Below, piece by piece: positions 22,731-32,769 of a stretch of DNA of 64,000 bases. The stretch comes from Xiphydria camelus. Its lineage: Eukaryota; Arthropoda; Insecta; Hymenoptera; Xiphydriidae. The stretch covers positions 31,288,278 to 31,352,277 of the forward strand of contig OY783194.1 of the NCBI GenBank assembly GCA_963678675.1, read 5' to 3'. The notes beneath the pieces were generated by a model that saw nothing but the letters and a program-made list of their open reading frames with translations, was not told the DNA's origin and did not search any database. The stretch's first letter is position 1; each line of letters opens with the position of its first letter. The position numbers were made by a program, and so were the translations under genes.

Positions 22731-24104
22731 AAAATATGAAAGCAGTTCCGAGCGATCGACGGAGAGAAAGAGAGAGTTTAGAGTTTATTTATTTTCTGCT
22801 TTGGAAGGAGAGGGGAGGAGAGAAATCAATTTATTCTTCCGTCTGTATACCGCTCAAGGTCACGCCTGGCAACAGCCGTTACACCCAAGAGCCGTGTATT
22901 TCTACGCACAGTGACGACGAAACAAAGTATAGCCTCCGAACTGGTCTCCGATTATCGTTATTGCGAGGGGAAAACAGGCGCCTCTCCTCGGCCGGAGAAA
23001 ATCGCCTTGCAGTACCTAGATCGCGCGCGGCGAGTTCGGACGATCGGAATTTCCAGGAAAACGGACCTGTCGCCTGTTTGAATAGGATTCCATTTTTCGG
23101 TATCCCTCTCGCCTCCGCCGTACAGGAGGGTCAATATTATCGCACGTGCTCGAAATGCCGACACGGGGGGACCCTCGATAGCGATTCCATTTGAGATTTG
23201 GCCACGTCGATGGTGCGGTATCGGCGCGCGGTATACGCCCGCGGGGCCCCCCGCGCGCGCGCGTATATCTACCACACCTGCGTCCGTATAGCCGCGGTAT
23301 TTATCCAAGCCCGCCCTTTTCGGGTATGAGTTCGTCCGACCATTTGAATACCAAAAATTCGATGCATCCATTTGAATGTTTACTCGCATTTCACATTCGA
23401 GGCACCCGCCGCCAGTGATAAAAAACTCCTCGCATAGTTTGTTTGGGAGCCGCGCGCGTTCCGCCTTTCGGGCCGAAAATCACCGCGCGCGCCGTAGGTA
23501 TCTATAGGTGTACGTATCTATGCAGTAAGGAAAATAATTACAGGTGCTAAAAAAATGTTTCCTGCAATGAAAAACTGCATGATAAAATTTCGATAGAAAG
23601 CCATGGTTTTCTTAAAAATTCGTGAGATCATATGTTCTTGATTCAAGAAACATTTTTTGGACACTTATATATATACACTTATATATCTCTCGGTATAATT
23701 TAGCGCGCGAGACACAAGGCACACCTCGCGCGGAAAAAGACACGCGATCGCGGCTGACGGCACGACGAGCGCATAATCGTCGAACCGTTTAAAAAGCCGG
23801 TCATTCGACAATCGCGCTTTTCTATTAAGCGGTGCGCACCGCGGCATTCCCCGCGCGCATCGCGACAACGCGCCTCGACGACGGTTATCGCGCGGATACG
23901 TCGCACCGCGCCGGACGTCATTTATCCGATGAAAACTCGTCGCGCGCGCCTCGATGTATAAGTACCCGGATCCTTTTGCACGATTATCCTCACAATTCAT
24001 AGGCGCGCGACTGCGACCGCGACTGAGAAGAGCGCGAACTATTACGAGACTTTCGCGTACACGTCCCCTGCGAAGATAATCCGCAAAATTCGGTCTTGAT
24101 GTAA
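22731..24104. other. No gene; one MITE Q fragment
   Basis: Unique CpG-rich DNA. The Q-like fragment at 23523 is the only repeat recognised. Confidence 0.5.
23523..23672 (-). mobile_element. Fragment of MITE family Q
   Basis: GGAAAATAATTACAGGTGCT and GATTCAAGAAACATTTTTTG resemble the reverse complement of family Q (29685-30054). Confidence 0.4.
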
Positions 24105-24425
24105 AAAGATATTCATATTTATAGATTTAATTTGTGATCCGTATACCTATTCGATGAGAAAGAAAAAAGAAACGATCCGGATAAACAATTATTCGCGAGG
24201 TTAAAATTGCGTTTCTCTCTACAATATTGTGACGTCATCGAAAAGCCAGAGAGACGCACTTCTTCTGAGAAACAAGCGCGACGGAGATAGTCTTACCAGA
24301 CGATGACCTAGCTGCATATCAAAATATCGCTTTTTAGCTATGATAAGGCGGAAAATGAAAAGTGAAAAAATACGGGGTAGATAATTTCGTCCAAATTTGT
24401 CGAATGTGCAATAAAAACAACTAGC
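24105..24425 (+). repeat. Repeat family N copy just upstream of retn exon
   Basis: GATCCGTATACCTATTCGAT, TGACGTCATCGAAAAGCC (24230-24247) and AAATACGGGGTAGATAATTT match the copy at 5040. It ends about 70 bases before the exon acceptor. Confidence 0.6.
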
Positions 24426-24494
24426 GTATATCCATTAAAACCGCATTCCGCCAGTTCGAGCGCGATTGACAACCCTCCCTTTTTCTGCCTTCAG

Positions 24495-24701
24495 TCGCAC
24501 CAGGAGGAGGATCTGTCGGATCCGGACCTCCAGGACGAGGAGAGCGGCGAGGAGTTGCCGCAGCAGCCGCTTCAGGGTAACAATCACGCGTCGTCGGAGG
24601 TGGCGTCGATTCCCACCGGCGGCGCGCCGACGCCCCTCGCTCACCTCAACAGTCTCATGAGCACGCACCACCCGCACTTCCTCGCCAAGCTGAAAATGGA
24701 G
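24495..24701 (+). CDS. retn: retn (dead ringer, ARID3 family) internal exon: acidic N-terminal region
   Basis: Internal coding exon of exactly 69 codons, phase 0 at both ends, of the ARID-box transcription factor dead ringer/retained. This family binds AT-rich DNA in the nucleus and acts in embryonic patterning and neurons. The exon encodes an acidic stretch (SHQEEDLSDPDLQDEESGEE) followed by a proline/serine region and a histidine-rich HHPHFLAKLKME end. The ARID domain is not here. The acceptor is a strong pyrimidine tract ending CAG at 24492-24494, and the donor is GAG|GTCAGT with GT at 24702. It joins the next exon, 80 bases away, in the same frame. By itself this region is not diagnostic; the assignment rests on the next exon, which begins the ARID domain. 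In-frame reading past the donor meets a stop after four codons, so retention of the short intron would truncate the protein. Confidence 0.8.
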
Positions 24702-24781
24702 GTCAGTGGTGGATAAGCTCTCTCGCCCTCCCCCCCTTCGCCTCTCTCCCTCGCGTCACTCATCCTTTCCTATTTTCGCAG
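24702..24781 (+). other. retn: 80-base retn intron
   Basis: GT-AG intron lying between two in-frame coding blocks. It has donor GTCAGT, a C/T-rich body (CCCTCCCCCCCTTCGCC) and acceptor TATTTTCGCAG. It contains an in-frame TAA at 24714-24716 and is very short compared with the introns on either side. Confidence 0.8.
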
Positions 24782-24793
24782 CAGCAGCAGCAA
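24772..24793 (+). promoter_or_regulatory. retn: Tandem CAG 3' splice acceptors (NAGNAG type)
   Basis: The acceptor CAG at 24779-24781 is followed directly by CAGCAGCAG, so successive AGs 3 bases apart can each serve as acceptor. Each shift removes one glutamine from a run of ten at the start of the exon. Multiple acceptors of this kind often give mixed transcripts; use here is inferred. Confidence 0.55.
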
Positions 24794-25177
24794 CAACAGC
24801 AGCAGCAGCAAAGCGACATGGACGTGCTGGGCGGCAAGGGTGGGCTGGAGGTCCTGCAGGCCGCGATGAGCGGCGGCGGTTTCAACCTACCCTTCCCCTT
24901 CCCGCCACCCGCGGCGTTCCTGGCGCCCCAGCACCACTCGCAAAACAGCCATCCAACGACGATCGGCGGCGGTTCGGGAAACGCGATGACGTCGTCCGCG
25001 AGCTCTCACTCGAGCGAGTCCTCGCAAGGCAGCGCCCGCAACGGCGGGGAGCCGCGCGACCCCGTCAGCCACTCGCAGAGCAACGCGGCGGGCGCCGCCG
25101 CCGCTGCCGGGGCCAACTCGACGCATCAGCAGCAGACCAGCTGGAGCTTCGAGGAGCAGTTCAAACAGGTGCGTCAG
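24782..25177 (+). CDS. retn: retn (dead ringer, ARID3 family) exon: polyQ region and start of ARID domain
   Basis: Coding exon of 132 codons (129 if the upstream donor is used), phase 0. It begins with ten glutamines, then SDMDVLGGKGG, a hydrophobic/proline block (FNLPFPFPPPAAFLAPQ, about residues 37-53), a serine-rich stretch, an alanine run and finally SWSFEEQFKQVRQ. That last motif is the N-terminal boundary of the extended ARID domain of insect dead ringer; vertebrate ARID3 proteins read FEEQFKQLYEL, without VRQ. In the fly protein LYEINDDPKRKEFLDDLF should follow, but no such coding sequence is found downstream in the window, so the rest of the domain lies on an exon beyond 64000. The donor is discussed as a separate feature. 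Identification is by recalled family sequence, not by a search. The family binds AT-rich DNA as a nuclear transcriptional regulator. Confidence 0.85.
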
Positions 25178-25183
25178 GCAAGT
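25166..25183 (+). promoter_or_regulatory. retn: Tandem GT / GC 5' splice donors at the ARID boundary
   Basis: The sequence CAGGTGCGTCAGGCAAGT holds two donors 9 bases apart: CAG|GTGCGT (GT at 25169) and CAG|GCAAGT (GC at 25178). The second matches the strong GC-AG donor consensus. Both keep phase 0. The nine bases between them encode Val-Arg-Gln, which insect dead ringer has and vertebrate ARID3 lacks as I recall these families. The main product therefore probably uses the GC donor, with the GT donor giving a VRQ-less form. Confidence 0.65.
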
Positions 25184-25643
25184 ACTACTCCGATCTACAC
25201 CTCTTCCTCGCGGTGGAGAGCGCGAGTCTTCGACGCGGTGCGGTCGTCGGAAGCTCGTCGCGCGCTTTCGGAACCCCGTGTAGGTACAGTGAGAGAAATG
25301 TGATAAATTGTACGGCAGAAGCCGGTGGTTTATCGATACGACGATGCGTTTCTGTTTTTGTCTCAGCATTACGTATCTTTATTTCACCGGAAGGAATAGC
25401 TATTTCAATTGTACACTGAGAGAAAAAAATGGTATATTTAATTAAATCTGTATTTATAGGTGGGGGAACGTAGAATTAGTTGCTCCGATTGATCAATTTG
25501 GTTGTTACGAATAACGGCTATTTGAAGGAAGCAGGCTGTAGTCTATTTGTGTCAATTACCTATTTATTAGTTCAGGTAACTCGATCTACGTTCTTCCATC
25601 CGTAATTACCCCGATTTGGTCAAATCAACTATAATATATTCTC

Positions 25644-25868
25644 AGGCGGAAAAATTCTAAATATTTTCTATACAGGTAATCCATATGTGGTTTTGGTCAT
25701 ATATATATGGATTATATAATATTTCTACATTAATCATATAAACTCTATTTGGGTTATATGAACATTAAAAAATCGGTATATAATCCTTAGGTATATGGTT
25801 AATATAGAAATTACATGTAATCCCATATATCACATAGGTACAAAATGCATCGAATTTTTCCGCCTGGG
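25644..25868. mobile_element. MITE family E copy (inner layer, first)
   Basis: CAGGCGGAAAAATTCTAAAT to AATTTTTCCGCCTGGG; palindromic AT-rich interior. Confidence 0.7.
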
Positions 25869-25880
25869 TTTTTCTCTCAG

Positions 25881-26092
25881 CCCAGGCGGAAAAGTTCTAT
25901 ATGGATTATATGTGATTTTTATATAAACCATAAAGTCCACGTATATGGTTTTTTTATATAGTCCTTAGAGGATATGAATTTTGTCTTATATGGATTATAT
26001 ATGTGATTTCTATATAAAATATATATAATCCATATAAGGCCATTCCATATATTATGGACTATATGCAAACCATATAGAACTTTTCCGCCTGG
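25881..26092. mobile_element. MITE family E copy (inner layer, second)
   Basis: CCCAGGCGGAAAAGTTCTAT to AGAACTTTTCCGCCTGG. Near-complete and more symmetrical than its neighbour. Confidence 0.75.
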
Positions 26093-26242
26093 CAATGTAT
26101 ATAGTCATTTCAGCAATGCGTATCGCTCTTGTCACATTTGTGTGATATTGCTATATTACCTATACAGCCCAGTCAATCTGTCACTTAGCCACTATCAGAG
26201 CTATACTAATTGCCGTGCAACCTAAATATTTCTCTCAGTGTA

Positions 26243-26954
26243 GGTGTACGAACGGTGAGAGGAGGGGGAGAAACGACGCGAGGCGCGTAACGACGCGTAA
26301 TTACGGCCGAATGTCTTGGCTTTTAATTGATGCGACGCGATGGAAGCTAATTATTATTTTTACACCAGCGTGAGAGATAATTACCGAGCTCGATGCGGCG
26401 TATGGGGTCGTCGCGAGTTGTACGGCGCGGGCGGGACGGGTCGGGAGGGGGGTGTGCTCGTAGAATTGGTCGGACGCGCATCGCGATCTCGTTAATGCTT
26501 TTTGCCGCGCGCGCGCGCGAGTGTTCGCTCGCTCCCGCCGTGGATGCGCGCGTGCGCGCGTCGGCGATGTTTTTCTGTTTTTGCGGAGAGGGTGTGGTAT
26601 TGGATTACCATTTAGATTGTTCTCGCGCCGGCGCGGCGCCGCGACGCGGACGGAATTCGACGGAGAATCGGGGCTGAGAACGAAACTGGAAAGCGCGCGC
26701 GCGCACGCGGCGCCCGTCTCTACCCGCGGGGTCGCCGAGAGCGGCGGCGGCTTCGCGTCTCTCGGATCGCATCCATCATTCCGCGGGGGCGTACTTGCCG
26801 CGCGACTCTAATCTTTCTTCCTCGCGTTCTTCCCCCGCGCGCCGCGGCGCCGCACAGTGTGTACGCTCTCCTCCCCGCTTCGCTCCTTGCGCGGGCGCGC
26901 GGTGGGAATACGCGCGCGAACACCCGCGACGCGCTTTCCACGGAAAGACTGATA
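26243..26954. other. No feature: CpG-rich DNA after the nest
   Basis: GC-rich with alternating CG/GC runs near 26505-26560. Confidence 0.5.
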
Positions 26955-27327
26955 CATTGAGAGAAAAGTGGGTGGTAAGATCGACCATTAATGCAGTCGA
27001 AATAACTTTTGTCGTGTGGTTATGGGAACAATAGGACTGCAGTTTATGATAACCATACGCTGTGGTTTGATTAACTAGAAAAGTAGATCGATAATGTTAC
27101 TACGTTACATAGAAGTAATATGGTAATTTAAACTGTACAAAAAAAGGTTGGGGATATCCATGGACTATACTGCAGGTTGATCTGGTTGCACCAATCGTAA
27201 TTTCTTGTTACAATAATAGAATCAGAACTTCACTGTTAAGAAGAATTATGGAATCACGGTTGGCGCTGAAACGGACCATGATTTCTAGTTTAATTATGAC
27301 TCTTTTAACCAAATTTTTCTTTCAGTG
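26955..27327 (+). mobile_element. MITE family U copy
   Basis: CATTGAGAGAAAAGTGGG to TTTTTCTTTCAGTG, TA on both sides. A diverged reverse copy surrounds the foldback at 52017. Confidence 0.6.
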
Positions 27328-27394
27328 TACCACACTGACAACAATTATTTTCTAAACTCTTGCGGCAAAATAAATGTTGACTTTCGAACAATCA

Positions 27395-27535
27395 ATTATT
27401 GCAGCTTATTATTGATTTAATTGAATATTATTTGGATCGAATCGGTATTTATTCGAATCGAATGAATTTGCTCTCAGGGCTATCCAGAAATACGTTTATA
27501 TCGATAAAATAAATTCTTTCCCCGGTGTGCAGTAA
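27395..27535. mobile_element. Partial MITE family P copy
   Basis: GAATCGGTATTTATTCGAAT and GGGCTATCCAGAAATACG match the right arm of the full copy at 45047. Confidence 0.5.
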
Positions 27536-28616
27536 ATTTTTCCGTATTTACAACAAAGGAGGTATGCACGAGGGTTTTCGGATGTTCCTACTGTGCTGAA
27601 GAACAATTTTTTCCTTAGAAACTAGTAAATCGTAATGTAAACTATCGTGATTTAATGTTTTCAGAAGAAAAATTACTGCACCCCGCACTGTGTTGAAACA
27701 TACGACAAACCTCATGTGTACACCTCTTTTACCGTAAATGCGGTAAAAAATTACCGGTATCAGTATTTCCCCCGTGTCAACCTTTCGCTTCTCCGACTTC
27801 CCTGCGACGCGTTTCGTCGCCGGAACGAAAAACGAACGATGAACAATTTCGACGCGCCGCGCGCCGTAGAAGAAAATCGACCTATTATATATCCCGACGA
27901 CGGGGACGATTCGCGAAGGGCGTCTCAGCGCCACGCGCCGGTATCGCGCGCGAATTCGCCCGGCCGCGATACAGCGCGCGGTCTAGACGTCGAGACGCGA
28001 CGGCACCTACGCGCGAATACTCTGCCGCGCGCGAGGATGCGAAAGTACCCCGCGACTGGTTTATAGTCGGGTTGGTTATCGTCTCGAAATAGGGTACCGC
28101 GCGATGCGCGCGCGGGGCTGCACCTTCGGGGGCCGGGCTCGAAACTCGAGCTCTCGCGTTGCCGGCAAGAGTGTTTCGCTAAAATACAAGCGGAATATCT
28201 ACTGTACACAAAGTAATGTACCAACACAGTTTTGCCACTCGTACAGCGCGGCTACTACACCGGTAATGGTGTAGCACTATACTTTGCAGCCATTGTGAAA
28301 TAACTCGTAAACCTGCAAATTGCCGGCTATTTCGCTCTCCCACGTGTATACGTGTGTACCGGCGACCTCTTACGCCGGGGCGCGCGGTGGTGTGCGCGAG
28401 CGAGCGCGCGCGCGCGCTCGATCGCGTGCTTCGAAGGGTTGGCCGTTTGCCTATACGCGCTACGCGAGCGATACGAGGGGGCAGGAGCGAACCGCTCTCT
28501 CGCGTGCATCGCGCTGTTATCTCTACGCGCGTCAGCGGCTTTGTCGTCGTATCGTTGCGTCGAGTTTGCGCGCGCGCACGTTCGGATCGCCGCCCGAGTT
28601 TATATCGCGGGCTGTA
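27536..28616. other. No gene: family N-like then CpG-rich DNA
   Basis: 27600-27770 shares phrases with 33240-33390 (GAAAAATTACTGCACC, ATACCTCTTTTA-type blocks); the rest is CpG-rich. Confidence 0.45.
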
Positions 28617-28980
28617 CAGGGTGTCCCAGGACTGATGGTAAAAAATGAAATGGTGGATTCTGGAGATAAAAATATGATAATTTTTCCCCGTGAACATATG
28701 TCCTAAAGTGCACCCCTTCCAAGCTACAGCCCTTTAAAGTTATCAAAGGAACTTGCATTATCTTGAATTCTGGTTGACAGGAGGTTAAGATTAAACCAAA
28801 ATGTTTGACTTAATGTGTCAACCAAAATTCAAGATAATGCAAGTTCCTTTGATAACTTTAAAGGGCTGTAGCTTGGAAGGGGTGCACACTTTAGGACATA
28901 TGTTCATGGGGAAAAATTATCATATTTTTATCTCCAGAATCCACCATTTCATTTTTTACCATCAGTCCTGGGACACCCTG
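28617..28980. mobile_element. Near-perfect 364-base foldback ending CAGGGTGTCCCA
   Basis: CAGGGTGTCCCAGGACTGAT and its complement, TA on both sides. Arms of roughly 160 bases pair almost without mismatch around a spacer of about 40 bases. This is one of the least decayed elements in the window. Confidence 0.8.
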
Positions 28981-28982
28981 TA

Positions 28983-29376
28983 TATTGCAATTGTCGTACC
29001 AGCAGAGGGCATGCGCGCGCGCGAGCGTCGATCGGACGGAAAGCATTACGCGGACTTCTATTCGCGCGACTGGCCGCGATCGAGAGACGACTCTATATCG
29101 CGAATATCTGTATTTTTAATTTCGAAGTCGTAATTACGAAATGAAAAACGGTCGGTCGTTAAATTTAATCTATCGGGGCATTAGTGAAACAACTTTCCGC
29201 GGTTAATTCTTACCCAACTTTCATCCACGTTAGTCCATTAACGAGTGTATAGATAGAGGACATTACGGCGAATGACGGCTGGCACTTTGGCCGTGCATTA
29301 TTGAAAATATAATAATTCTATGCTCCATTTACATATAAGACCGCGTAGACGCGACGCGACGCCGACAGGGACTGTA
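28983..29376. other. No feature seen
   Basis: Unique DNA between two foldback elements. Confidence 0.5.
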
Positions 29377-29612
29377 CACCCAGTGAAAAGGTCTAGTTGA
29401 ACACGAACCCGATGGAAAAATGTATCAGAGACGAATAGGAGAATTGATGTATTAACATCGAACAAAAGTCTATTTGAATTTGATTGATGTTCTACTAGGT
29501 TTATACTTGATATATAATTTCAAATAGGCTTTTGTTCGATGTGTCTAAATTCCTATTTGTCTCTGATTAATTTTTCTATAAGATTCGCATTCAACTAGAC
29601 CTTTTCGCTGAG
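29377..29612. mobile_element. MITE family B copy (near complete)
   Basis: CACCCAGTGAAAAGGTCTAG to CTAGACCTTTTCGCTGAG with TA on both sides; arms through ACATCGAACAAAAGTCTATT. Confidence 0.75.
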
Positions 29613-29684
29613 TACACGGCGTGCACTGCGCAGTAAAAATGGCAGGGCAGACCACGGGGGGATGATAATGACGGATGGTTGACA

Positions 29685-30054
29685 CACCGAGAGAAATAAT
29701 TACTAACATTTTGAAGAAATATTTCTTGAATCAAGAACAAACGGTCTTAAGGATGCTTACATAATTTTTATTAGTTTTTATGAATCATAGTTTATACTTA
29801 TTGTTAGCCAAGTTTCTTTTGGGCCATGAAAAAGCAAAACGGCGTGCCATGCGAATTCTTGATCGAAGAACACATATTCTTGGCTCGAGGATATCTTCGT
29901 TGGAACGAAACATTCTTCCTGAACGGAAAAAATAATCGTTCGAGCCTATCAAATATCTTCCTGCACGGAGAAAGCGACGGCTTCGTCCTGAAATTGTATA
30001 ATATTTTTGATTGAAGGAAAAAATGTTGTTGGCACCTGCAATTATTTCTCCGAG
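29685..30054 (+). mobile_element. MITE family Q copy (full length)
   Basis: CACCGAGAGAAATAATTACT to GCAATTATTTCTCCGAG. The body includes TTTCTTGAATCAAGAAC and GAACACATATTCTTGGCTCG. The same family at 34159 is split by two insertions. Confidence 0.6.
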
Positions 30055-31149
30055 TATCGAGAAAAGCAACGGGAACGAGGGGCCAACTTCCCTTCGCAAT
30101 CGTCCCCCTCCCCACTCCACCAATCGCGTACCTTCACCGCCTTCGTATCGTAACGCGTACTATGTATCATATATCGCGACGTATCGTAGCAACGACAATA
30201 AAACTTATGCGAATCGACGCACGTGCCGCCGTAATATAAAACTTTATCGCTCGGCAAAAATGATTATTTTTATTCCATTTCGAAGGCGCATTAAAATTGA
30301 TAGCGAGAAGACAAATGGCACTCGCGTATCACCGCGCGACGCGCATATTTTTAATTTGCATTGCGCCGGTGCAATTGCCGTTTTGTACGAAGAGAGAGAA
30401 GGAGATATATGTATGTACCCCCCGGGCTCGTTCTCGATCGCCTCCGTATAAACTGCGAGATGTGATAAGCGCTTATACCGCGACTCACTCGACCGGCCGC
30501 TAAGGTGTTTCTCGCGCGCGGCCCGATTGCGAATATTTCGACTCGACGTCACGTTCGTCAACCCGCGAGAACAAAGTGTCCAGCGATCAGGGATAATAAA
30601 TTTTCATATTTTCATGACTTCCAAGCGAGATCTCTGTACTTTTCCATCATCTCGACTCTGGCTCGTAGCGGGAGATCGTTTACGTCGATTTCTCTACGCG
30701 GTTTTCTCGAATCGGATCTCCCTCACGCGAGAATATCTCGACGTATCCCTCGCCGATCGCTCCTCGCTTTGTAGAACAGCGGCAGCGAACGGCGATACGC
30801 GCGCCTGCTATCGTTGCCCGTTCGTCACACACCGAGGATTCCCGATGTTTGACCAATAATTGGATAAGGCCGTAAATACGGCCATTAGCTGCCTACGCTC
30901 GCACCGGCCGCGCGCTCGGTGGAACCGATTACAAACTCGTTCGTAAGGTTGGCGCGTTTAGCGCGTTGGCGTGCCGCTGCCGCCGCCGCGCGAACGATGT
31001 GCTCGGGGGGTAATTCCCGTGGCGTTCGTCGACTTCGCGTAAGCGCCGTCCAATGAGTTTCGGAAAATCCTATACGTTTTATACGGAGGTGTGAACTCTT
31101 GCGAGACGATTTCACGAGATCGGCAATCGTCTTCTTGCTCTCGTCATTG
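30055..31149. other. No feature seen
   Basis: CpG-rich unique DNA; no coding signal. Confidence 0.5.
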
Positions 31150-31226
31150 CTCCAAGTTCAAGTAACTAGATCTGCGTTTCCCCACCACCGATTTACTCGA
31201 ATTTGCTACATTTCTCTCTCAGTGTG
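31150..31226 (+). mobile_element. MITE family A fragment (right end)
   Basis: CCAAGTTCAAGTAACTAGAT, CCCCACCACCGATTTACTCG and TCTCTCTCAGTG; the left two-thirds is missing. Confidence 0.65.
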
Positions 31227-31228
31227 TA

Positions 31229-31430
31229 GGATAGACCGGGCCGAATTGGATCGCAGGACGAATCAACTCATAGATCCATATTTCTTAGATCGTGATGAAA
31301 GTGAGCATTTCGATCGTTCTTATTACATCATCGGAGAGGAACGAAGTAATACGAACGATCGAAATGCTCACTTTCAACACGATCGGAGAAATATGGACCT
31401 ATACGATTCGATTCGCCTCTATTTACCCTA
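31229..31430. mobile_element. MITE family G copy
   Basis: GGATAGACCGGGCCGAATTG at the left, GATTCGCCTCTATTTACCC at the right, and arms with GTGATGAAAGTGAGCATTTC and its complement. Confidence 0.7.
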
Positions 31431-32769
31431 AATTTACCGAGACAAAGCATCTGGAATATTCGACATTTCACGTATTGAAGAATTGTCGCATTGGGACGTC
31501 TCAGATACGTCATCGCACCCCGGGTTAAGGGTTAATCCACGCAGTGTCTTCGATATCTAGACGCGCCACTTCCGGTATACGGAGACAATGTCGCGTATCG
31601 TTGCAACGTCCGAGCGTCCCACTTCTAGCGGGCGCGAAAGGAGTAGAAGGAGCGCCCGGCGCGACGTTAAACCACACTTTGTTACCGATTATCTCGACCG
31701 CGGTCGTCGTCCAATCGTTGCGGCGGGCTATCGCGTTTCCCACATTGCTCCGATCTCGACGACGACTCGTGCATCGCGCGCGAAGAGCCTTCGTCGCTGT
31801 ACGCATACGTACACGGGGACTCGCAATTTCCGAACAGAGAATGCAACCGCAAAGGAGGGAACGATTTCGAGTGACGGGGACAAATTGCTCCGTCGAGTCA
31901 GTCGCACGCCTCGCGGCGCGAGTGACCGCCGATGTAGCCTCTCCCCCCACTTCGTCCGACCGTCCGCTCGCGGTAGGTACATATATATCGACACAGACGC
32001 GCGGCGAGACTCGCGCGTTAGAAATTTGAGAATTTCCGCGGGTCGGCGGTGTATCCAACGCGAGCTCGCATCGGCGAGAGAGTCATATTCTGACCCCGGT
32101 TTTACCATATCAAAGGCGTTATTACATTATACGTCGACTCGTGCCCGCTATTATAACGAGCGTCTACCGCGGCGCGGGCGCGCGAGAGCGCATTGGTATA
32201 CGTAAGTATATGTAAAGCGATTTCGCGCGCGTCCGTTTCTTTCAGCCCGTACCTACGCACGGCTCCGGCGTCTCCGCGTGTGCGTGCGCGGTCCGTGTCG
32301 CGGAAGGGCGCGGAGGGAGGGCGCGCGGGTTCTGGACCGAGGGAACGGCGGGACGGCGCGAGCGCGACCGAGCGGAGATATCATTTGAATTTCAATGAAC
32401 GATGTGGGTGCAAGTGTCGCCCGTATTCATTCAACGACGCTCGCACACGGACGCGCGTGTGCGTGCCGCGTTAACGCGCACACCGACGGCTCGCGCCGCC
32501 GTGTCCCGTGGAGCGGCGGGGGGAGGAGAGGGCTGTATGTACCTGCATTCACGCTCTCGTATTCCGTGATGGAGAGCACAAAAGTCCCGGCATAAAGGAG
32601 ATTATCTCCGATCGTTCTTTGGCGAACGCTTTTGCGTCGAACGCGTATATACCGAGTTTAAAAAGGGGCGCGCGCGCGGAACCCGGCGCTATCGCATCGT
32701 CCTCAAATCCTCGTCCCGCGGCGATCCGCGTCTCGGTAGCGCGTAAATGCGGAAAGCGCGCGATAGGGT
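31431..32769. other. No gene; possible TTAA MITE end
   Basis: GGGTTAAGGGTTAATCC at 31523-31539 resembles the right end of the 4157 element, without a partner. The rest is CpG-rich. Confidence 0.45.

Larger units (their letters stand above)
1..24494 (+). other. retn: Upstream intron of retn (3' part, inferred)
   Basis: Everything upstream of the first recognised retn exon is read as the 3' part of a large intron. It ends in a pyrimidine-rich tract and a CAG acceptor at 24492-24494. No upstream retn exon could be recognised, and the first coding exon and promoter are presumably outside the window. The content is CpG-rich unique DNA interrupted by AT-rich MITE clusters, annotated separately. 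A small non-coding or poorly conserved exon inside it cannot be excluded by eye. Confidence 0.6.
25414..26097 (+). mobile_element. MITE family A copy: middle layer, carrying two E copies
   Basis: CACTGAGAGAAAAAAATGG at the left and a decayed CAATG end at 26093-26097. TA at both sides agrees with the uninterrupted R sequence at 34720. The right arm is broken by two E elements (25644-25868 and 25881-26092), separated by TTTTTCTCTCAG. Confidence 0.65.
25287..26240 (-). mobile_element. MITE family R copy: outer layer of a three-level nest
   Basis: CAGTGAGAGAAATGTGATAA to TATTTCTCTCAGTG, TA at both sides; the reverse complement matches R at 34584-34881. It is interrupted at a TA by MITE A, which itself carries two E copies. 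Begins 110 bases after the retn donor. Confidence 0.7.

Noticed and set aside
24887..25369. 160-codon minus frame opposite the retn exon
   Set aside because: Antisense shadow of a GC-rich coding exon.
24706..25419. 237-codon plus frame overlapping the retn exon
   Set aside because: Different frame from the dead ringer coding frame; a shadow of the real exon continuing into intron.
29826..30014. 62-codon frame with plausible residues (NIFLHGESDGFVLKLYNIFD)
   Set aside because: Entirely inside MITE Q; no coding support.
31523..31539. Complete second copy of the 4157 TTAA element
   Set aside because: Only one end-like sequence; no partner end or duplication found.
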